Source: Thainema sp966674685
Lineage (GTDB): Bacteria; Cyanobacteriota; Cyanobacteriia; Phormidesmidales; Phormidesmidaceae
Assembly: GCA_966674685.1 (NCBI GenBank)
Contig: CBKWJC010000025.1
Span: forward strand, 7,158-71,157
DNA: 64,000 nt
Direction of reading: 5' to 3'
Shown here: positions 26,347-34,693 of the stretch, piece by piece
Numbering within the stretch: the first letter of the stretch is position 1
Layout of the letters: each line of letters begins with the position of its first letter
The notes under the pieces: model-generated
Databases searched by the model: none
Told to the model about the DNA's origin: nothing
Seen by the model: only the letters and a program-made list of their open reading frames with translations
Program-made: the position numbers and the translations under genes

Positions 26347-26769
26347 TTAACCTAACAGACGCAGGATTGCGCGGATCACAATTCCTAGAAAAGCCAATGC
26401 ACCCATGCCAATCAGGCTAATTGCAACCGTCATGCCCAGCGAACGACGGGGCCGATAGTAATAATCAGCATCCTGCTGGATATGCTTAAGCTCTTGGCGA
26501 TGTTCCCACACGGCAGCCAACATGGCATACGTACCGATCCCAATAAAGCCCAGACCCAGAATCCGCGACAGGCGCACCGGATTTACATAGTCCACCACTT
26601 GTAAACTCAGAATTGCGCTGACAACTGTATCAATACCAAAGCCAAAGCTAATCAGAGCTAGACAAGTGCGAATCCAAGCCATCAGTGTTCGCTCAGCAGC
26701 GGCACGATTACGCTCCTTGGCCAGTTCCGCTTGCATGTTAGGAGGTTGACGAGGAGAGTTTGCATCCAT
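26347..26769 (-). CDS. DUF202 (YidH-type) membrane protein, second copy
   Basis: A 140-residue DUF202 protein from the ATG at 26769 (a longer frame to 26814 reads through a hairpin and is unlikely). The signature AELAKERNRAAAERTLMAWI lies at ~13-32, and three hydrophobic helices follow, the last being LGMTVAISLIGMGALAFLGI. It is ~40% similar by eye to the copy at 25591-26022, so the two arose by duplication. The spacer between them has been filled with an AAGCAACGC palindrome and a MITE. Function is unknown for the family. Confidence 0.85.
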   Translation of the reverse strand: MDANSPRQPPNMQAELAKERNRAAAERTLMAWIRTCLALISFGFGIDTVVSAILSLQVVDYVNPVRLSRILGLGFIGIGTYAMLAAVWEHRQELKHIQQDADYYYRPRRSLGMTVAISLIGMGALAFLGIVIRAILRLLG

Positions 26770-26795
26770 TATGCATTTAATCTTTTTTGGTATCC

Positions 26796-26840
26796 AGAAA
26801 GCCGGGGGGCGCACCGGAGAGCACTCTCCGGCTTTTTGGA
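26796..26840. repeat. GC-rich hairpin between DUF202 and small gene
   Basis: AAAGCCGG at 26798-26805 pairs with CCGGCTTT at 26828-26835, and inside lies CCGGAGAG-CA-CTCTCCGG (26814-26831), followed on the plus strand by CTTTTT. It may terminate plus-strand reads or be part of the DUF202 leader. Confidence 0.4.
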
Positions 26841-26909
26841 TGCGTTTATTTATGCGAACCTACTTACACAGACTTGATCTTAGATCAAGTCATGCCAAAG
26901 CATTCTAGA

Positions 26910-27068
26910 TTACTGACGTTTCAATGCTTTAGTGTAGAGCCACTGTAATCCACCTGCATCCAACCGTACCAGCGAATAACCAGGCACAGGCTGCTGCTGA
27001 GGATTCACAGCTTCAATCACACCAGATTGATTGTTGACAGAGCACACAACACGGGTACCAGGCTCCAT
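26910..27068 (-). CDS. Small conserved protein, 52 aa
   Basis: From the ATG at 27068 (AAAGGA eight bases upstream; a TTG at 27092 is less likely) this gives 52 residues beginning MEPGTRVVCSVNN. The sequence alternates short strands and Gly/Pro turns (GVIEAVNPQQQPVPGYSLVR) and looks like a small beta-barrel, e.g. SH3-like. No Cys pair or membrane segment is present. I recognise no family name. The good ribosome site and clean composition support a real gene. Confidence 0.65.
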   Translation of the reverse strand: MEPGTRVVCSVNNQSGVIEAVNPQQQPVPGYSLVRLDAGGLQWLYTKALKRQ

Positions 27069-27245
27069 AGAGACGATCCTTTGACTCGACAATTCTCACG
27101 ATTTTTTACTTTACCGTGTTTGTCCCAAAATTCAAACGCTGAAATGGTAACGCTGGTTGCTCTGAATTGTGGCTATGCAGCGATTTTGGGTACGTGAGAT
27201 ATGAGGAGTAAGGCGTGAGGTGAGATCGCAAACCTTACCCAAAAT

Positions 27246-27656
27246 CTACCGTTCAATCGGTGTTCGATCTGGATAGCGATTGCTCAACAGTGCCGTTGTA
27301 CGGGCCAGACGAGCTTGGGTTTGAATCATATACGGCCCGCTCAATCGCCATGCTCCTAGCGCCATCAACAGCAAGCCAATCAGCAGATCGCCACCTGCTA
27401 CTGCCAAAATCGCCATCGGCCAGCTTAATCCCCAATTGTAAGCAAACCAAACTGCTAGCACCTGGAGCAAAACCGTTGTCATCGTTAGCAAAACAGCCCC
27501 TAGCAGCAGCAGTATGACGCCAAAAATAATCCGACTGCTTTCTTGGCGAGCTTCCTGGGTTGCAATATCCAGGTGCATGTCGATCAGGACGCTGACTACG
27601 CGCCAAAGCCGCTGAATATAGCTGTTTAGGGTATCAATCAAACCGTTAGCGTCCAC
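27246..27656 (-). CDS. YqjE-type / actinobacterial-holin-like membrane protein
   Basis: A 136-residue protein from the GTG at 27656, chosen because GGAGG sits five bases before it, inside the end of the upstream gene (11-base overlap). Residues ~30-115 hold an amphipathic helix (DIATQEARQESSRIIFGVIL) and two membrane helices (LLLGAVLLTMTTVLLQVLAV; MAILAVAGGDLLIGLLLMAL), the pattern of phage-holin-family-superfamily-6/YqjE proteins. In E. coli yqjD-yqjE encode a ribosome-associated membrane protein and a holin-like protein; the same pairing is seen here. Function is stress-related at best guess. Confidence 0.8.
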   Translation of the reverse strand: MDANGLIDTLNSYIQRLWRVVSVLIDMHLDIATQEARQESSRIIFGVILLLLGAVLLTMTTVLLQVLAVWFAYNWGLSWPMAILAVAGGDLLIGLLLMALGAWRLSGPYMIQTQARLARTTALLSNRYPDRTPIER

Positions 27657-28167
27657 GGCCACCTCCGATGATGATGCCGAGCAGGAAACCAATACCCAAA
27701 GCCGTGAGTAAGCTGGTACCAATATTACTCCGCGCTCGATCGCCTACTTCTGGCAGCACGTCTTTCTTGAACTGGACAACCAGGTCTTCAGTATGTCGCT
27801 CTAGAACCTGCAAAATTTGGTCAATCTCTGAGGACAGGCCGCTACCGTTTGTATTGTTGCTGGTGCTGGTGCTGGTGGTGCTGCTACCGTTGGCTGCGGG
27901 TTTGGTTTGTGCTTCCTTGGCTATGCGATCGCGAATGGCCAAACCGTTCAACTCGGCTAACTGACGCCGAACGAGGGTACGCGTATGCTCCGTCTGAGCA
28001 GCAATATAGTCAACCACGGCATCAACGTCGCCTTCCGCCGCGCGAATCACTTCAGTATCCATACTTGGCCACTCCGCCTCAATTAGGGGGATTAGCTCAT
28101 TCAGATTGTCTTTAAACGAGTCGTTCGACAGTTCAGCCAGCTTACCGGAGTTGTTGCGCGTTGCCAT
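27646..28167 (-). CDS. YqjD/ElaB-like protein with C-terminal membrane anchor
   Basis: A 173-residue protein. The first ~90 residues are helical and charged (WPSMDTEVIRAAEGDVDAVV, QTEHTRTLVRRQLAEL). A Ser/Thr/Asn-rich linker (~95-112) is followed by a helix (IDQILQVLERHTEDLVVQFK) and a glycine-rich C-terminal anchor (IGTSLLTALGIGFLLGIIIG). This resembles DUF883/ElaB/YqjD proteins, which tether to the membrane by the C-terminus. Its last codons contain the ribosome site of the holin-like gene. The family assignment is by architecture and gene pairing, not by strong motif. Confidence 0.65.
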   Translation of the reverse strand: MATRNNSGKLAELSNDSFKDNLNELIPLIEAEWPSMDTEVIRAAEGDVDAVVDYIAAQTEHTRTLVRRQLAELNGLAIRDRIAKEAQTKPAANGSSTTSTSTSNNTNGSGLSSEIDQILQVLERHTEDLVVQFKKDVLPEVGDRARSNIGTSLLTALGIGFLLGIIIGGGRGR

Positions 28168-28302
28168 AATGCTTTACCCAAAATGCGGTACCACAGGTGC
28201 GATCGCAAAGAACTGAGGACAATCTATTATTCGCACTAACTGGCCCCAGACGCTATTAGATTTAGAGTAGCGAATAAATGAACCTGCCCGCTGCTGAGCC
28301 GC

Positions 28303-28578
28303 TTACAAAATTTGACAAATCTGCTGAATCAACTGATCGAGATGCTGATCACAAAACCGCTCAGCATCCGCTGTTGAAATTCCCCGTGCGATCGCATAGG
28401 TCTCAAACGCGTTATAAATCATCGCTGTAGCAATTTCCCGCTCCTGTTCCGCCACCGCCCACCGCAGCTCAACACAGCCCCGAATCATCAAGTTCAGCAG
28501 CTCATGCTCATGATGCAAATCCGCCATCAGTTGCTCAGCAATAGACTGCGATCGCGCCTGAAAATCATCTTCAGCCAT
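28303..28578 (-). CDS. Small hypothetical protein, 91 aa
   Basis: A 91-residue, predicted all-helical acidic protein (AEQLMADLHHEHELLNLMIR, TADAERFCDQHLDQLIQQIC). No signal peptide or membrane segment is visible. I do not recognise the family. It lies 136 bases upstream of the YqjD-like gene in the same direction, so it may share its transcript. Codon use looks like its neighbours. Confidence 0.6.
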   Translation of the reverse strand: MAEDDFQARSQSIAEQLMADLHHEHELLNLMIRGCVELRWAVAEQEREIATAMIYNAFETYAIARGISTADAERFCDQHLDQLIQQICQIL

Positions 28579-28685
28579 AGCACCAAACTCTCAACCATCA
28601 ATACCCTAAATCCCAATTGCTCCCTTTCTCCCCTGCTTTCTTCTTACTCCTCACCTCCTCCACCTGCTAGCCTAACCCATTCACA

Positions 28686-28718
28686 ATAAAAAACCCTCAA
28701 CCACTGGGATTGAGGGCG
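28686..28718 (-). terminator. Intrinsic terminator on the minus strand
   Basis: On the minus strand CCCTCAA (28716-28710) pairs with TTGAGGG (28700-28694) and is followed by TTTTTT. The only leftward frame shortly upstream of it is the small ORF at 28794-28910. Confidence 0.7.
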
Positions 28719-28793
28719 CTGGTCATTAGTGATTAGGAAGGATAGAGGAGATGTCCAGAGAGCAAGAAACGCGACTACCGCATGACTGAGAGT

Positions 28794-28910
28794 TCATCGC
28801 CGGATGCGTAACTCGATGTTTTTAGTATCAGATGGATAGAGAATTTTCTCCGTGACGCAAATACTTTCCTCTGTGTGATCAGTTCGGAGTTTGAGCGTGA
28901 TCTTGATCAT
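28794..28910 (-). CDS. Possible 38-aa protein
   Basis: The frame reads MIKITLKLRTDHTEESICVT and continues for 18 residues to LRIRR. The composition (alternating strands, mixed charge, few rare residues) is coding-like, and a strong terminator follows 75 bases after the stop. No good ribosome site precedes the ATG; a GTG at 28922 is an alternative, and the frame stays open to a stop 16 codons above the ATG. It may be a small gene or the tail of a decayed larger one. Confidence 0.35.
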   Translation of the reverse strand: MIKITLKLRTDHTEESICVTEKILYPSDTKNIELRIRR

Positions 28911-29037
28911 GTTGGCAACCACGGCTGGATTAGGAATCGCGTCGTTGCGTTGCTGCTAAACCTCCAGGAGCAATTTTGTTGCCGAATTGCAAAATAATTG
29001 CTTCGGTTTCTGGATTCGGAGGCGCAGGGTGTGAGTC

Positions 29038-29109
29038 ATTTATGAAAAGGCTGGCTAAGCCAGCTTTTCATAGAAAATAAGCCGGGTTTTACACACGGAC
29101 TGGATATAA
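29038..29109. repeat. Palindromic element upstream of GNAT gene
   Basis: Arms ATGAAAAGCTGGC-like around GGCTAAGCC (29040-29070), followed by GGGTTTTACACACGGACTGG. This tail is shared with 25046-25063 and 49500-49521. Confidence 0.55.
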
Positions 29110-29111
29110 CG

Positions 29112-29579
29112 ATGATGAAAATCCGAGTGGCCGATGAAGCCGATGTGATGAAATTATCGGATTTGTACCGTCAAACCGTTTTGACCCATGCGACCCAGCA
29201 CTATACGCCTGCTCAAATGGCAGCCTGGGCCTCGTCTGCAACCGATTTGGAGCAGTTTCGACGGTTCATTTTAGATGTGACGACCTACGTTGCGGAAGAC
29301 GAGACGGGAATTGTGGGCTTTGCTGGAATTGGTTTAGATGGTCATGTGGCGTCGGCCTATGTGCGGCATGACTGTCTTCATCAGGGGATTGGTTCAGCGT
29401 TGATGAAGGCAGTACTGGATCATGCCGAGCGTCACCAGATTCCACGTCTCTATGCGGAAGCGAGCGAGTTTAGTCTGGGGCTATTTCAGAAATTTGGGTT
29501 TCGTCTGTATGACACGGAAGTTGTCACTCGTCAGGGAGTCGAGTTTTGCCGCTATTTGGTGGAATATTGCATGAGTTAG
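29112..29579 (+). CDS. GNAT-family N-acetyltransferase
   Basis: A 155-residue GNAT protein. It opens with MMKIRVADEADVMKLSDLYR, then IVGFAGIGLDG (strand 4), the acetyl-CoA loop CLHQGIGSALMKAVLDHAER (~93-112) with the Q/R-x-x-G-x-G/A motif, and LYAEASEFSLGLFQKFGFRL (motif B). It would transfer an acetyl group from acetyl-CoA to an amine; the substrate cannot be told. It stands alone, preceded by a palindromic element and followed by an attC-like site on the other strand. Either of two adjacent ATGs could start it. Confidence 0.85.
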   Translation: MMKIRVADEADVMKLSDLYRQTVLTHATQHYTPAQMAAWASSATDLEQFRRFILDVTTYVAEDETGIVGFAGIGLDGHVASAYVRHDCLHQGIGSALMKAVLDHAERHQIPRLYAEASEFSLGLFQKFGFRLYDTEVVTRQGVEFCRYLVEYCMS

Positions 29580-29618
29580 TTACCTTCCTAGAGGAGGTTC
29601 TGTAAAACACAACATATT

Positions 29619-29702
29619 GCCTAACGGTTCCAATCACCCGCTGCCGAAAAGGAGCAAGGAACAAGCGGCTTGTAGGCAGCCGAGTGCAATGCCTTGTTCA
29701 CC
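29619..29702 (-). other. attC-like integron recombination site 1
   Basis: Read on the minus strand: GGTGAAC (R'' box, imperfect), an arm CATTGCACTCGGCTGCC, a central region, the matching arm CGGCAGCGGGTGATTG with one extra base on one side, and GTTAGGC (R' box, 29619-29625). The pairing with bulged bases and the GTTAGGC end are the features of attC sites. It starts 16 bases after the stop of the gene at 29718. Confidence 0.65.
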
Positions 29703-29717
29703 TGATGTTGGAATCTT

Positions 29718-30290
29718 TTATAACTTAGAACTTCGCATAATTGCCATCTCACGTTTGTAACGCTCCATCAAGGACTTTAGAGTTTCTTCAACATCATGCT
29801 CAAAGTTTTTGGGCCAACCTATACCTCGAACAGAGGATGAATCTATACCTTTTTCCTTCCAGAGCTTGTGAAGACACTCGAATTGAGCGGAATGCTCAAG
29901 AAAGTGGTGAAAGCTTTCCGGCATTACTTGAGAATCCAACAAATAGAGCTTCGTCCTCAACAAATCTGTTATCTGGGAGTTCAATGGGAAAAAATAGGTT
30001 TCAACAAAATACTGCCAAACTGCTGCATCGCTGGATGAAAAACACTGTTGATCCGTACGTCCTTCCGGTGTATGAGGGAGCTTGCTAACTGCAACTTGAT
30101 AAACAATGCGCGTTTGTTGGATGAGACCGAGCAACGGACCATAAAGTTCTTCTATCTGGCGCTGCAAATGCCGTAAAGTCAACTCACGGCGGCGAGTCTT
30201 ATCCTCCCTTTTTTTTGACAGAGAATCCAAAACAAACCAGCTTATAGCTGAGGTAATTGCGCTGATAACGGCTGCGTAAACAGGAATCAT
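29718..30290 (-). CDS. Membrane-anchored unknown protein in cassette position
   Basis: A 190-residue protein with one N-terminal membrane helix (~5-24, YAAVISAITSAISWFVLDSL), then a basic helix (KKREDKTRRRELTLRHLQRQ) and a long mostly helical soluble part. It is not a family I know. The codon use is more mixed than in nearby core genes. An attC-like site follows the stop, which fits an integron gene cassette. The topology would place the soluble part in the cytoplasm. Confidence 0.65.
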   Translation of the reverse strand: MIPVYAAVISAITSAISWFVLDSLSKKREDKTRRRELTLRHLQRQIEELYGPLLGLIQQTRIVYQVAVSKLPHTPEGRTDQQCFSSSDAAVWQYFVETYFFPLNSQITDLLRTKLYLLDSQVMPESFHHFLEHSAQFECLHKLWKEKGIDSSSVRGIGWPKNFEHDVEETLKSLMERYKREMAIMRSSKL

Positions 30291-30768
30291 ATGCTTATTT
30301 TCGTTTTACCTCATTTGAAATGTGTCGCATACAATCACGCAGCGCGCATAGGGCAAACTACATACTCAACGTCAGATTTGATGGGTAAAACCCCTACATT
30401 CCGTAGTTATACGTCAAATCTGTGGAATAGTACCTACTTTTTCAGGAATTAAATAAGAAGTTTGCTGTTTGACACCCCGTTTTCCGTCAAAAATGCTGGA
30501 TAACATTCCCCATACCGGAATTACCCAGCACCTACCACCACGTTACAATTCCAACCTCATCGGTTACTTGACCAAGTTCTCCAAGCCATTTGGTTCAAGC
30601 ACTTCAGCCTGAAAGAGGAGTTTATAGCCCGATTGTTGAGTGATAGCATTAGGATACAAAGCGCGATCGCACTTCTTTCACAACTTAATAGAACTGCGAT
30701 CGCACTTTTTTCATGACTCAATAGAACTGCGATCGCAGTTAGACTGAGTAATGCACTGCTATAAGAAA
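30291..30768. other. Intergenic region, repeat left end and HIP1 minisatellite
   Basis: No gene is seen. A 9-bp inverted repeat CAGATTTGA...TCAAATCTG spans 30373-30422. From ~30630 (GCCCGATTGTTGAGTGATAG) the left end of a dispersed repeat leads into three HIP1-headed 33-bp units (30662-30740). Confidence 0.6.
30630..30740. repeat. HIP1 minisatellite element, copy 1 (left end + 3 units)
   Basis: After the lead-in AGCATTAGGATACAAAGCGC, units start at 30662, 30695 and 30728 with a 33-bp period and contain GCGATCGCACTTCTTT or similar. The right end seen in copies 2 and 3 is missing. Confidence 0.7.
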
Positions 30769-32439
30769 TTAACTGAGATGTTGCGACAGTCGGAGCGCTA
30801 GGGCAGCCAGCGTCCGGACTGGGTTCGCTGTAGAACTGAGGGGCATCACGGACATATCGCAGACATAGAGCTGCTGCGTACCCACAACTCGCAGATCCTC
30901 ATCTACCACTGAGTTAGCAGCGAACGGAGAGTCCAGTGCGGGTCGATAGGGCATCCGCAAGCTGCCAGCCGCGTGATGCACCGTTCCCCAACCAAACCCT
31001 TTGCCGCCCTGTCCATAGAACCCATCCGGTTGTGCCGTTTGGCCATTGATTCTAAACTGCCCAAAAACTTGACCCGTCACCTGGTTCAACACATTCCAGA
31101 TATCCTGGGGACTCTTTTGCCACCCAGCAAATGCTGGCAGCCGCGAACCTGCCAGATAGTCCACCCAGCTTTGGTTGCGGAAGACAATCTCCGGCACGTA
31201 GCCAAACGGTGGAGCAGGCTTCACCTCGTTGTTCTCGTCCAGACAGTTGCCAAAGCTAAACTTGATATCAATCCGGGCACCGCCACCGCTTGGCCTGGGG
31301 CCAGCCTCTTGCGGATCATTCTCGCGCAAATGCCAGTATTCGTGGTTAATGTTCATCTCGATGTTGAACGGGTAGCGGATTTGGTTGTTTCCATCTCGCA
31401 GTCCCTTCGAATAGAAGATGATCTTGGCGTGGTCGTCTGCCCGCAAGGGAACGCCACCAATGCTCGTGGCAAAGGTTGTCACTTCGGTGGTCGTCGGATG
31501 GTCGGTTAAGCCTCGACCCACCAACTCCTTCACCGATTGCGGCAGCGAGGGATACAGGCTAGAGCGGCGCAGCAGCTTCGGGCTTTCGATGGAGCCAGCA
31601 GCTAGGATCACCTTACCCGCTTTGAAGATTCGGGCTGCTCCAGTTTGCGTATTACGAGCAACAATCTGGTAGTGGTTGCCGTGATCCTGAACATCTTCAA
31701 CAAACTGATTCACCAGCAAGTGCAGACCTGGCCCATCGCCATGATGAACTCCGGGTGTCAGGCCAAGTTGGTTGACCAGCAGCTCAGCGGTATTAAACAC
31801 ACCCGTCGGCTCTGCGAAGAACTGGTGACTCGGCGTACCGTCTGCTTGCAGGTAGGGTTGGTGCAATGCCCGAGGTGTTTCCTGGATGTGGAAGTCGTTG
31901 GCGAGCGGCGACTGTCTTAACTGCTCAACGACAGCTTTGGCCGTCAATCCCATTGAGTGAGACTCATTCATGGTTTTGCCGGCCTGCTCCAGCAGTCCTC
32001 CTGCCAGGTCTTGCCGCACAGAGTCTGGGAAGTAATCCAGTTCCCAATCCTGCACAGCGGGAATGAGGCCAGACCAGAAGATTGACCGACCACCAAAGTT
32101 GAGCTGTGGCTTTTCGCCAATATAGTTTTGGCTTGTGTTGTTGCCAGCCTGCCAGAACGTATCGCAGCCAAAGTGTTTGGCGAGGCTGAAGTTGGGGAAA
32201 CGGGAAAAGTTGTAGACGTGGGTGGGATAAAGAAACGATCCTGCTTCCAGAACGAGAATGCGCTGCTGTGAACCAAGGCGCTCAGCTAGGTCATCGGCTA
32301 GAATACCGCCACCCATACCTGAACCGACAATGATGATATCGAAATCATCCCGAGAGCCTTGGTATTGCAAAAACAAGCGTTCTCTAGCTGCGGTTTCTTC
32401 TGAGACAAAATTAACGTATGTAGAAGGATTGAACACCAT
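30769..32439 (-). CDS. GMC-type flavin oxidoreductase
   Basis: A 556-residue enzyme. The FAD-binding Rossmann motif DIIIVGSGMGGGILADDL lies at ~34-51, then VLEAGSF. A later SPKLLRRSSLYPSLPQSVKE block matches GMC enzymes, and the C-terminal part has HHAAGSLRMP and VVDEDLRVVGTQQLYVCDMS and the NPVRTLAALALRLS helix. The His-Asn/His active-site pair of GMC oxidases is represented by HHAAGS and the late STANPV. GMC enzymes oxidise alcohols (choline, sugars, cholesterol) with FAD; the substrate is unclear. It lies inside the attC/minisatellite island. Confidence 0.9.
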   Translation of the reverse strand: MVFNPSTYVNFVSEETAARERLFLQYQGSRDDFDIIIVGSGMGGGILADDLAERLGSQQRILVLEAGSFLYPTHVYNFSRFPNFSLAKHFGCDTFWQAGNNTSQNYIGEKPQLNFGGRSIFWSGLIPAVQDWELDYFPDSVRQDLAGGLLEQAGKTMNESHSMGLTAKAVVEQLRQSPLANDFHIQETPRALHQPYLQADGTPSHQFFAEPTGVFNTAELLVNQLGLTPGVHHGDGPGLHLLVNQFVEDVQDHGNHYQIVARNTQTGAARIFKAGKVILAAGSIESPKLLRRSSLYPSLPQSVKELVGRGLTDHPTTTEVTTFATSIGGVPLRADDHAKIIFYSKGLRDGNNQIRYPFNIEMNINHEYWHLRENDPQEAGPRPSGGGARIDIKFSFGNCLDENNEVKPAPPFGYVPEIVFRNQSWVDYLAGSRLPAFAGWQKSPQDIWNVLNQVTGQVFGQFRINGQTAQPDGFYGQGGKGFGWGTVHHAAGSLRMPYRPALDSPFAANSVVDEDLRVVGTQQLYVCDMSVMPLSSTANPVRTLAALALRLSQHLS

Positions 32440-32713
32440 AAGCTTCTCAAGTTTAGAAGTCTAGACTGCACGGGCATGGTCTCCCCCAAAATGGTCAGCG
32501 GGGTGGAGATCTTACTTAGCAGTTTGGCGAACAATCTCATACGTGGACGGCACCCATGCGGGTACTTTCCATTGCATGCATAAAAATTTAGAAGCGAACT
32601 TCAGCTCAGTAAACTGCGATCGCACTTTCCTAAATTGCCCAGGAATTTTGCGATCGCAGGCGGGGCAACGCTGCTAGCGCTGTACTCTATTCCATCTTCA
32701 GTTATAGCGTTCC
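32440..32713. repeat. Spacer with HIP1 minisatellite element, copy 2 (right end)
   Basis: Two HIP1-headed units start at 32615 and 32649. They end in GGGGCAACGCTGCTAGCGCT and GTACTCTATTCC (32660-32693), the same right end as at 33845-33878. No left end is seen. No gene is seen in this spacer. Confidence 0.65.
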
Positions 32714-33208
32714 CTATAGTTCGTCACTTTCCTTTAGGATCTGAGCCAGTAATGCTGGAGCAATCCGAAAGTTTGCATCTTGTTGTAAGCGTTCAATCAC
32801 AGCTTTGATAGAGGGGACGCTTCCTTCATGCCAACCTCTTAGCAGAACTCCTAAGATGCCTGTGATGCCTAGTCCTAAAGCTCTGGCTGCTTGTCGGGCT
32901 TCTTTTTCATCGAGCAAAATTTTGTCGGCAGATAATTCAATTGCCAGGGCAATGGCTTCAGATTCGCCTTGATGCAGATCGCGCCGCAGGAGGCTGACTA
33001 ATGCTGTATTTTCCACTGCCTGGGAAATTAGCCATCCCTCATTGATGGCGACTTGTAGGGCACGAGAACCGGGCAGATCTTCATTGATTTTTAACTCGGT
33101 CAAAACTGCCGCAGGAATGTAGATTTGATCAAATTGCTGAGGCAACAGGAACAAATGGTCAACGATTGCCAAATTGAGCAGGGGCGAGGTGTTACTGATG
33201 ACGGGCAT
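32714..33208 (-). CDS. PIN-domain toxin, DUF3368 type
   Basis: A 164-residue PIN-fold protein. The start PVISNTSPLLNLAIV, LHQGESEAIALAIELSADKI and LLDEKEARQAARALGLGITG are the classic DUF3368 blocks; the acidic residues in GESEA and LDEKEA would hold Mg2+. PIN toxins cleave RNA, and DUF3368 proteins are usually paired with UPF0175 antitoxins. The antitoxin gene is directly upstream and overlaps it by 17 bases. Such modules often stabilise mobile or cassette regions. Confidence 0.9.
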   Translation of the reverse strand: MPVISNTSPLLNLAIVDHLFLLPQQFDQIYIPAAVLTELKINEDLPGSRALQVAINEGWLISQAVENTALVSLLRRDLHQGESEAIALAIELSADKILLDEKEARQAARALGLGITGILGVLLRGWHEGSVPSIKAVIERLQQDANFRIAPALLAQILKESDEL

Positions 33209-33440
33209 AATTTAGGTCTTCTGCGAGTTCGGTTTCGGAGTAATGCCGAGGGATGTTCCGTTCGCCCAGAAGTTGGCTAAATTGGCGATGGTCAAGGTTG
33301 GCAAGTTCGAGCGCCTTGCCGAAGGACAATAGTTCTTGGGCATAGAGGGCGATTGCAAGTTCTTTAAGTAGTTCGGCTTCGATACGGTTTTCGGGCAATC
33401 GGATGGATTGGATGATGGTTTCAGGGATAGGTAATTCCAT
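33192..33440 (-). CDS. UPF0175 antitoxin
   Basis: An 82-residue protein from the ATG at 33440 (GAGG eight bases upstream; a longer frame to 33488 is open but lacks a site). UPF0175 signatures are ELLKELAIALYAQELLSFGKAL and ANLDHRQFSQLLGERNIP, a helix-turn-helix-like block, then YSETELAEDL. It should repress the operon and neutralise the DUF3368 toxin encoded next. Confidence 0.85.
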   Translation of the reverse strand: MELPIPETIIQSIRLPENRIEAELLKELAIALYAQELLSFGKALELANLDHRQFSQLLGERNIPRHYSETELAEDLNYARHQ

Positions 33441-33488
33441 TGGCTTAACCTCATTCTCAGACATCCTCTTAGGATGCTGGGTAATCAT

Positions 33489-33914
33489 ATTGATGCAACA
33501 TAGCTAGCATGTATAGTCTATCAACTGCCTAATGGATTGACATGAGCATCATAAGCATTATCTTAATGAAATGGAGAAGTTAAAGATAGCAGTAAGATGC
33601 AAAGCCTAATCGCAATTCCACGACTTAATAAGACTGCGATCGCACTTCCCTAAATTACCAATAATTTTGCGATCACACTTCTTTCTCAACTAACTAGAAC
33701 TGCGATCTCACATTCCTAAATTGTCTAATAGTTTTGCGATCTCACATTCCTAAATTGTCCAAGAACTTTGCGATCGCACTTCTTTCCAACTAAATAAACT
33801 GCGATCGCATATTTCTAAATTGCTCAGGAATTTGCGATCGCAACTGGAGCAACGTTGTGATCGCTGTACTCTACTCCGTCAGTGCATCTGCTGCTTCTGA
33901 TCAAAAAGCTCAAT
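33489..33914. repeat. HIP1 minisatellite element, copy 3 (complete)
   Basis: No gene is seen. After a lead-in (GATAGCAGTAAGATGCAAAG, 33584-33603), seven units start at 33635, 33668, 33701, 33735, 33769, 33800 and 33833, giving periods of 31-34 bp. Each begins TGCGATCGC, TGCGATCAC or TGCGATCTC, then CTTCCTAAATTG-like or CTTCTTTC-like sequence. The right end GAGCAACGTTG...GTACTCTACTCC closes the element at 33878. Confidence 0.8.
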
Positions 33915-34000
33915 CGCTAACGGTCGTGATCAGCGGTTGCAATAACCTTGAACTCAGCACTAGTGACTTCCTATAATCCGCTGCATCGCGTTTGTTAGGC
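33915..34000 (-). other. attC-like integron recombination site 2
   Basis: On the minus strand: GCCTAAC (34000-33994), arm AAACGCGATGCAGCGG, central region, arm CCGCTGATCACGACC (one base unpaired) and GTTAGCG (33921-33915). The stop codon of the HAD gene (TAA) is formed by the first box, a common feature of cassette genes. Confidence 0.8.
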
Positions 34001-34633
34001 ATTGCAACTTACCAAGATTTCTTCAAGCTGCTTGTGATCTGAAATATTAAAATCTGCTTTTTCTCTTATTTCGCCATCTGTACTTAAGAATATAGCTTTG
34101 ATTCCAGCATTTTTTCCCGCTTCAATATCCAGATCTCTATCTCCTATACAGTAAAAAAAATCCTTTGGAATACCCGATTTTCTAATTATAGATATAAATG
34201 ATTCTGGGTTCGGCTTCTCTGGAAAACCATCATCTTTGGTGATAATAGTTTCAAAACTCCTGTCTAAGCTTGCTTCAGATAATTTTTCCAACGTCGATTG
34301 CTTGTCTCTATGCGTTACCAAGTAATGGCTTACTAAACCTAGTGTGCTTTGAATATAACCTTTTGCAGATTCAAATACACATTCATTAACTCTGCTTTCC
34401 AAATCGTAATAATCTCTTACTTCTCTCAGTAAACTTGCTTGATCCATATTGTGTCTTTCAGCAATCATCTTAATGCAATACTTTGTATCAACAAAGATCA
34501 TATTTTTTAATTCAAATAACGAATATCCAAAATGATATTTTCCATTTATCACTTGATTAAATGAATCTATGATTCTTGGGTATGCATCGTAAATAGTGCC
34601 ATCAAAGTCCCAAATTATTGATTTCTTCTTCAT
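33995..34633 (-). CDS. HAD-family hydrolase in an attC cassette
   Basis: A 212-residue HAD phosphatase: motif I WDFDGTIYD (~8-16; Asp 9 and 11), a helical cap (~15-85), motif II in YLVTHRD (~107), motif III Lys in EKPNPESF (~145) and motif IV YCIGDRDLDIEAGKNAG (~162). It should remove phosphate from a small molecule (sugar phosphate, phosphoglycolate or nucleotide). The codon use is AT-rich and unlike neighbouring core genes, a sign of transfer. The gene has a short leader after one attC and its stop lies in the next, as in a classic integron cassette. Confidence 0.88.
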   Translation of the reverse strand: MKKKSIIWDFDGTIYDAYPRIIDSFNQVINGKYHFGYSLFELKNMIFVDTKYCIKMIAERHNMDQASLLREVRDYYDLESRVNECVFESAKGYIQSTLGLVSHYLVTHRDKQSTLEKLSEASLDRSFETIITKDDGFPEKPNPESFISIIRKSGIPKDFFYCIGDRDLDIEAGKNAGIKAIFLSTDGEIREKADFNISDHKQLEEILVSCNA

Positions 34634-34693
34634 CTACCCTCTTCTCAGTTTGCAGAAGTAATCTATCTTCTATTCAACTTTCAGAAATTATAT

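Larger units (their letters stand above)
28579..29111. other. Intergenic region with small ORF, terminator and palindrome
   Basis: This stretch holds a minus-strand terminator (28686-28718), a possible 38-residue ORF (28794-28910), a run similar to the CTTCGG...GTGCAAGATGTGAG repeat (near 28990-29030) and a palindrome (29038-29109) just before the GNAT gene. Confidence 0.5.

Noticed and set aside
30371..30424. Inverted repeat with a possible fourth attC
   Set aside because: The arms are only 9 bp with no GTTRRRY/RYYYAAC pair in the right places, so the evidence is too weak to call an attC site.
33489..33914. Possible CRISPR array from ~33-bp spaced repeats
   Set aside because: Repeats are degenerate along their whole length with no unique spacers, and no cas gene is present. 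It is a HIP1 minisatellite.
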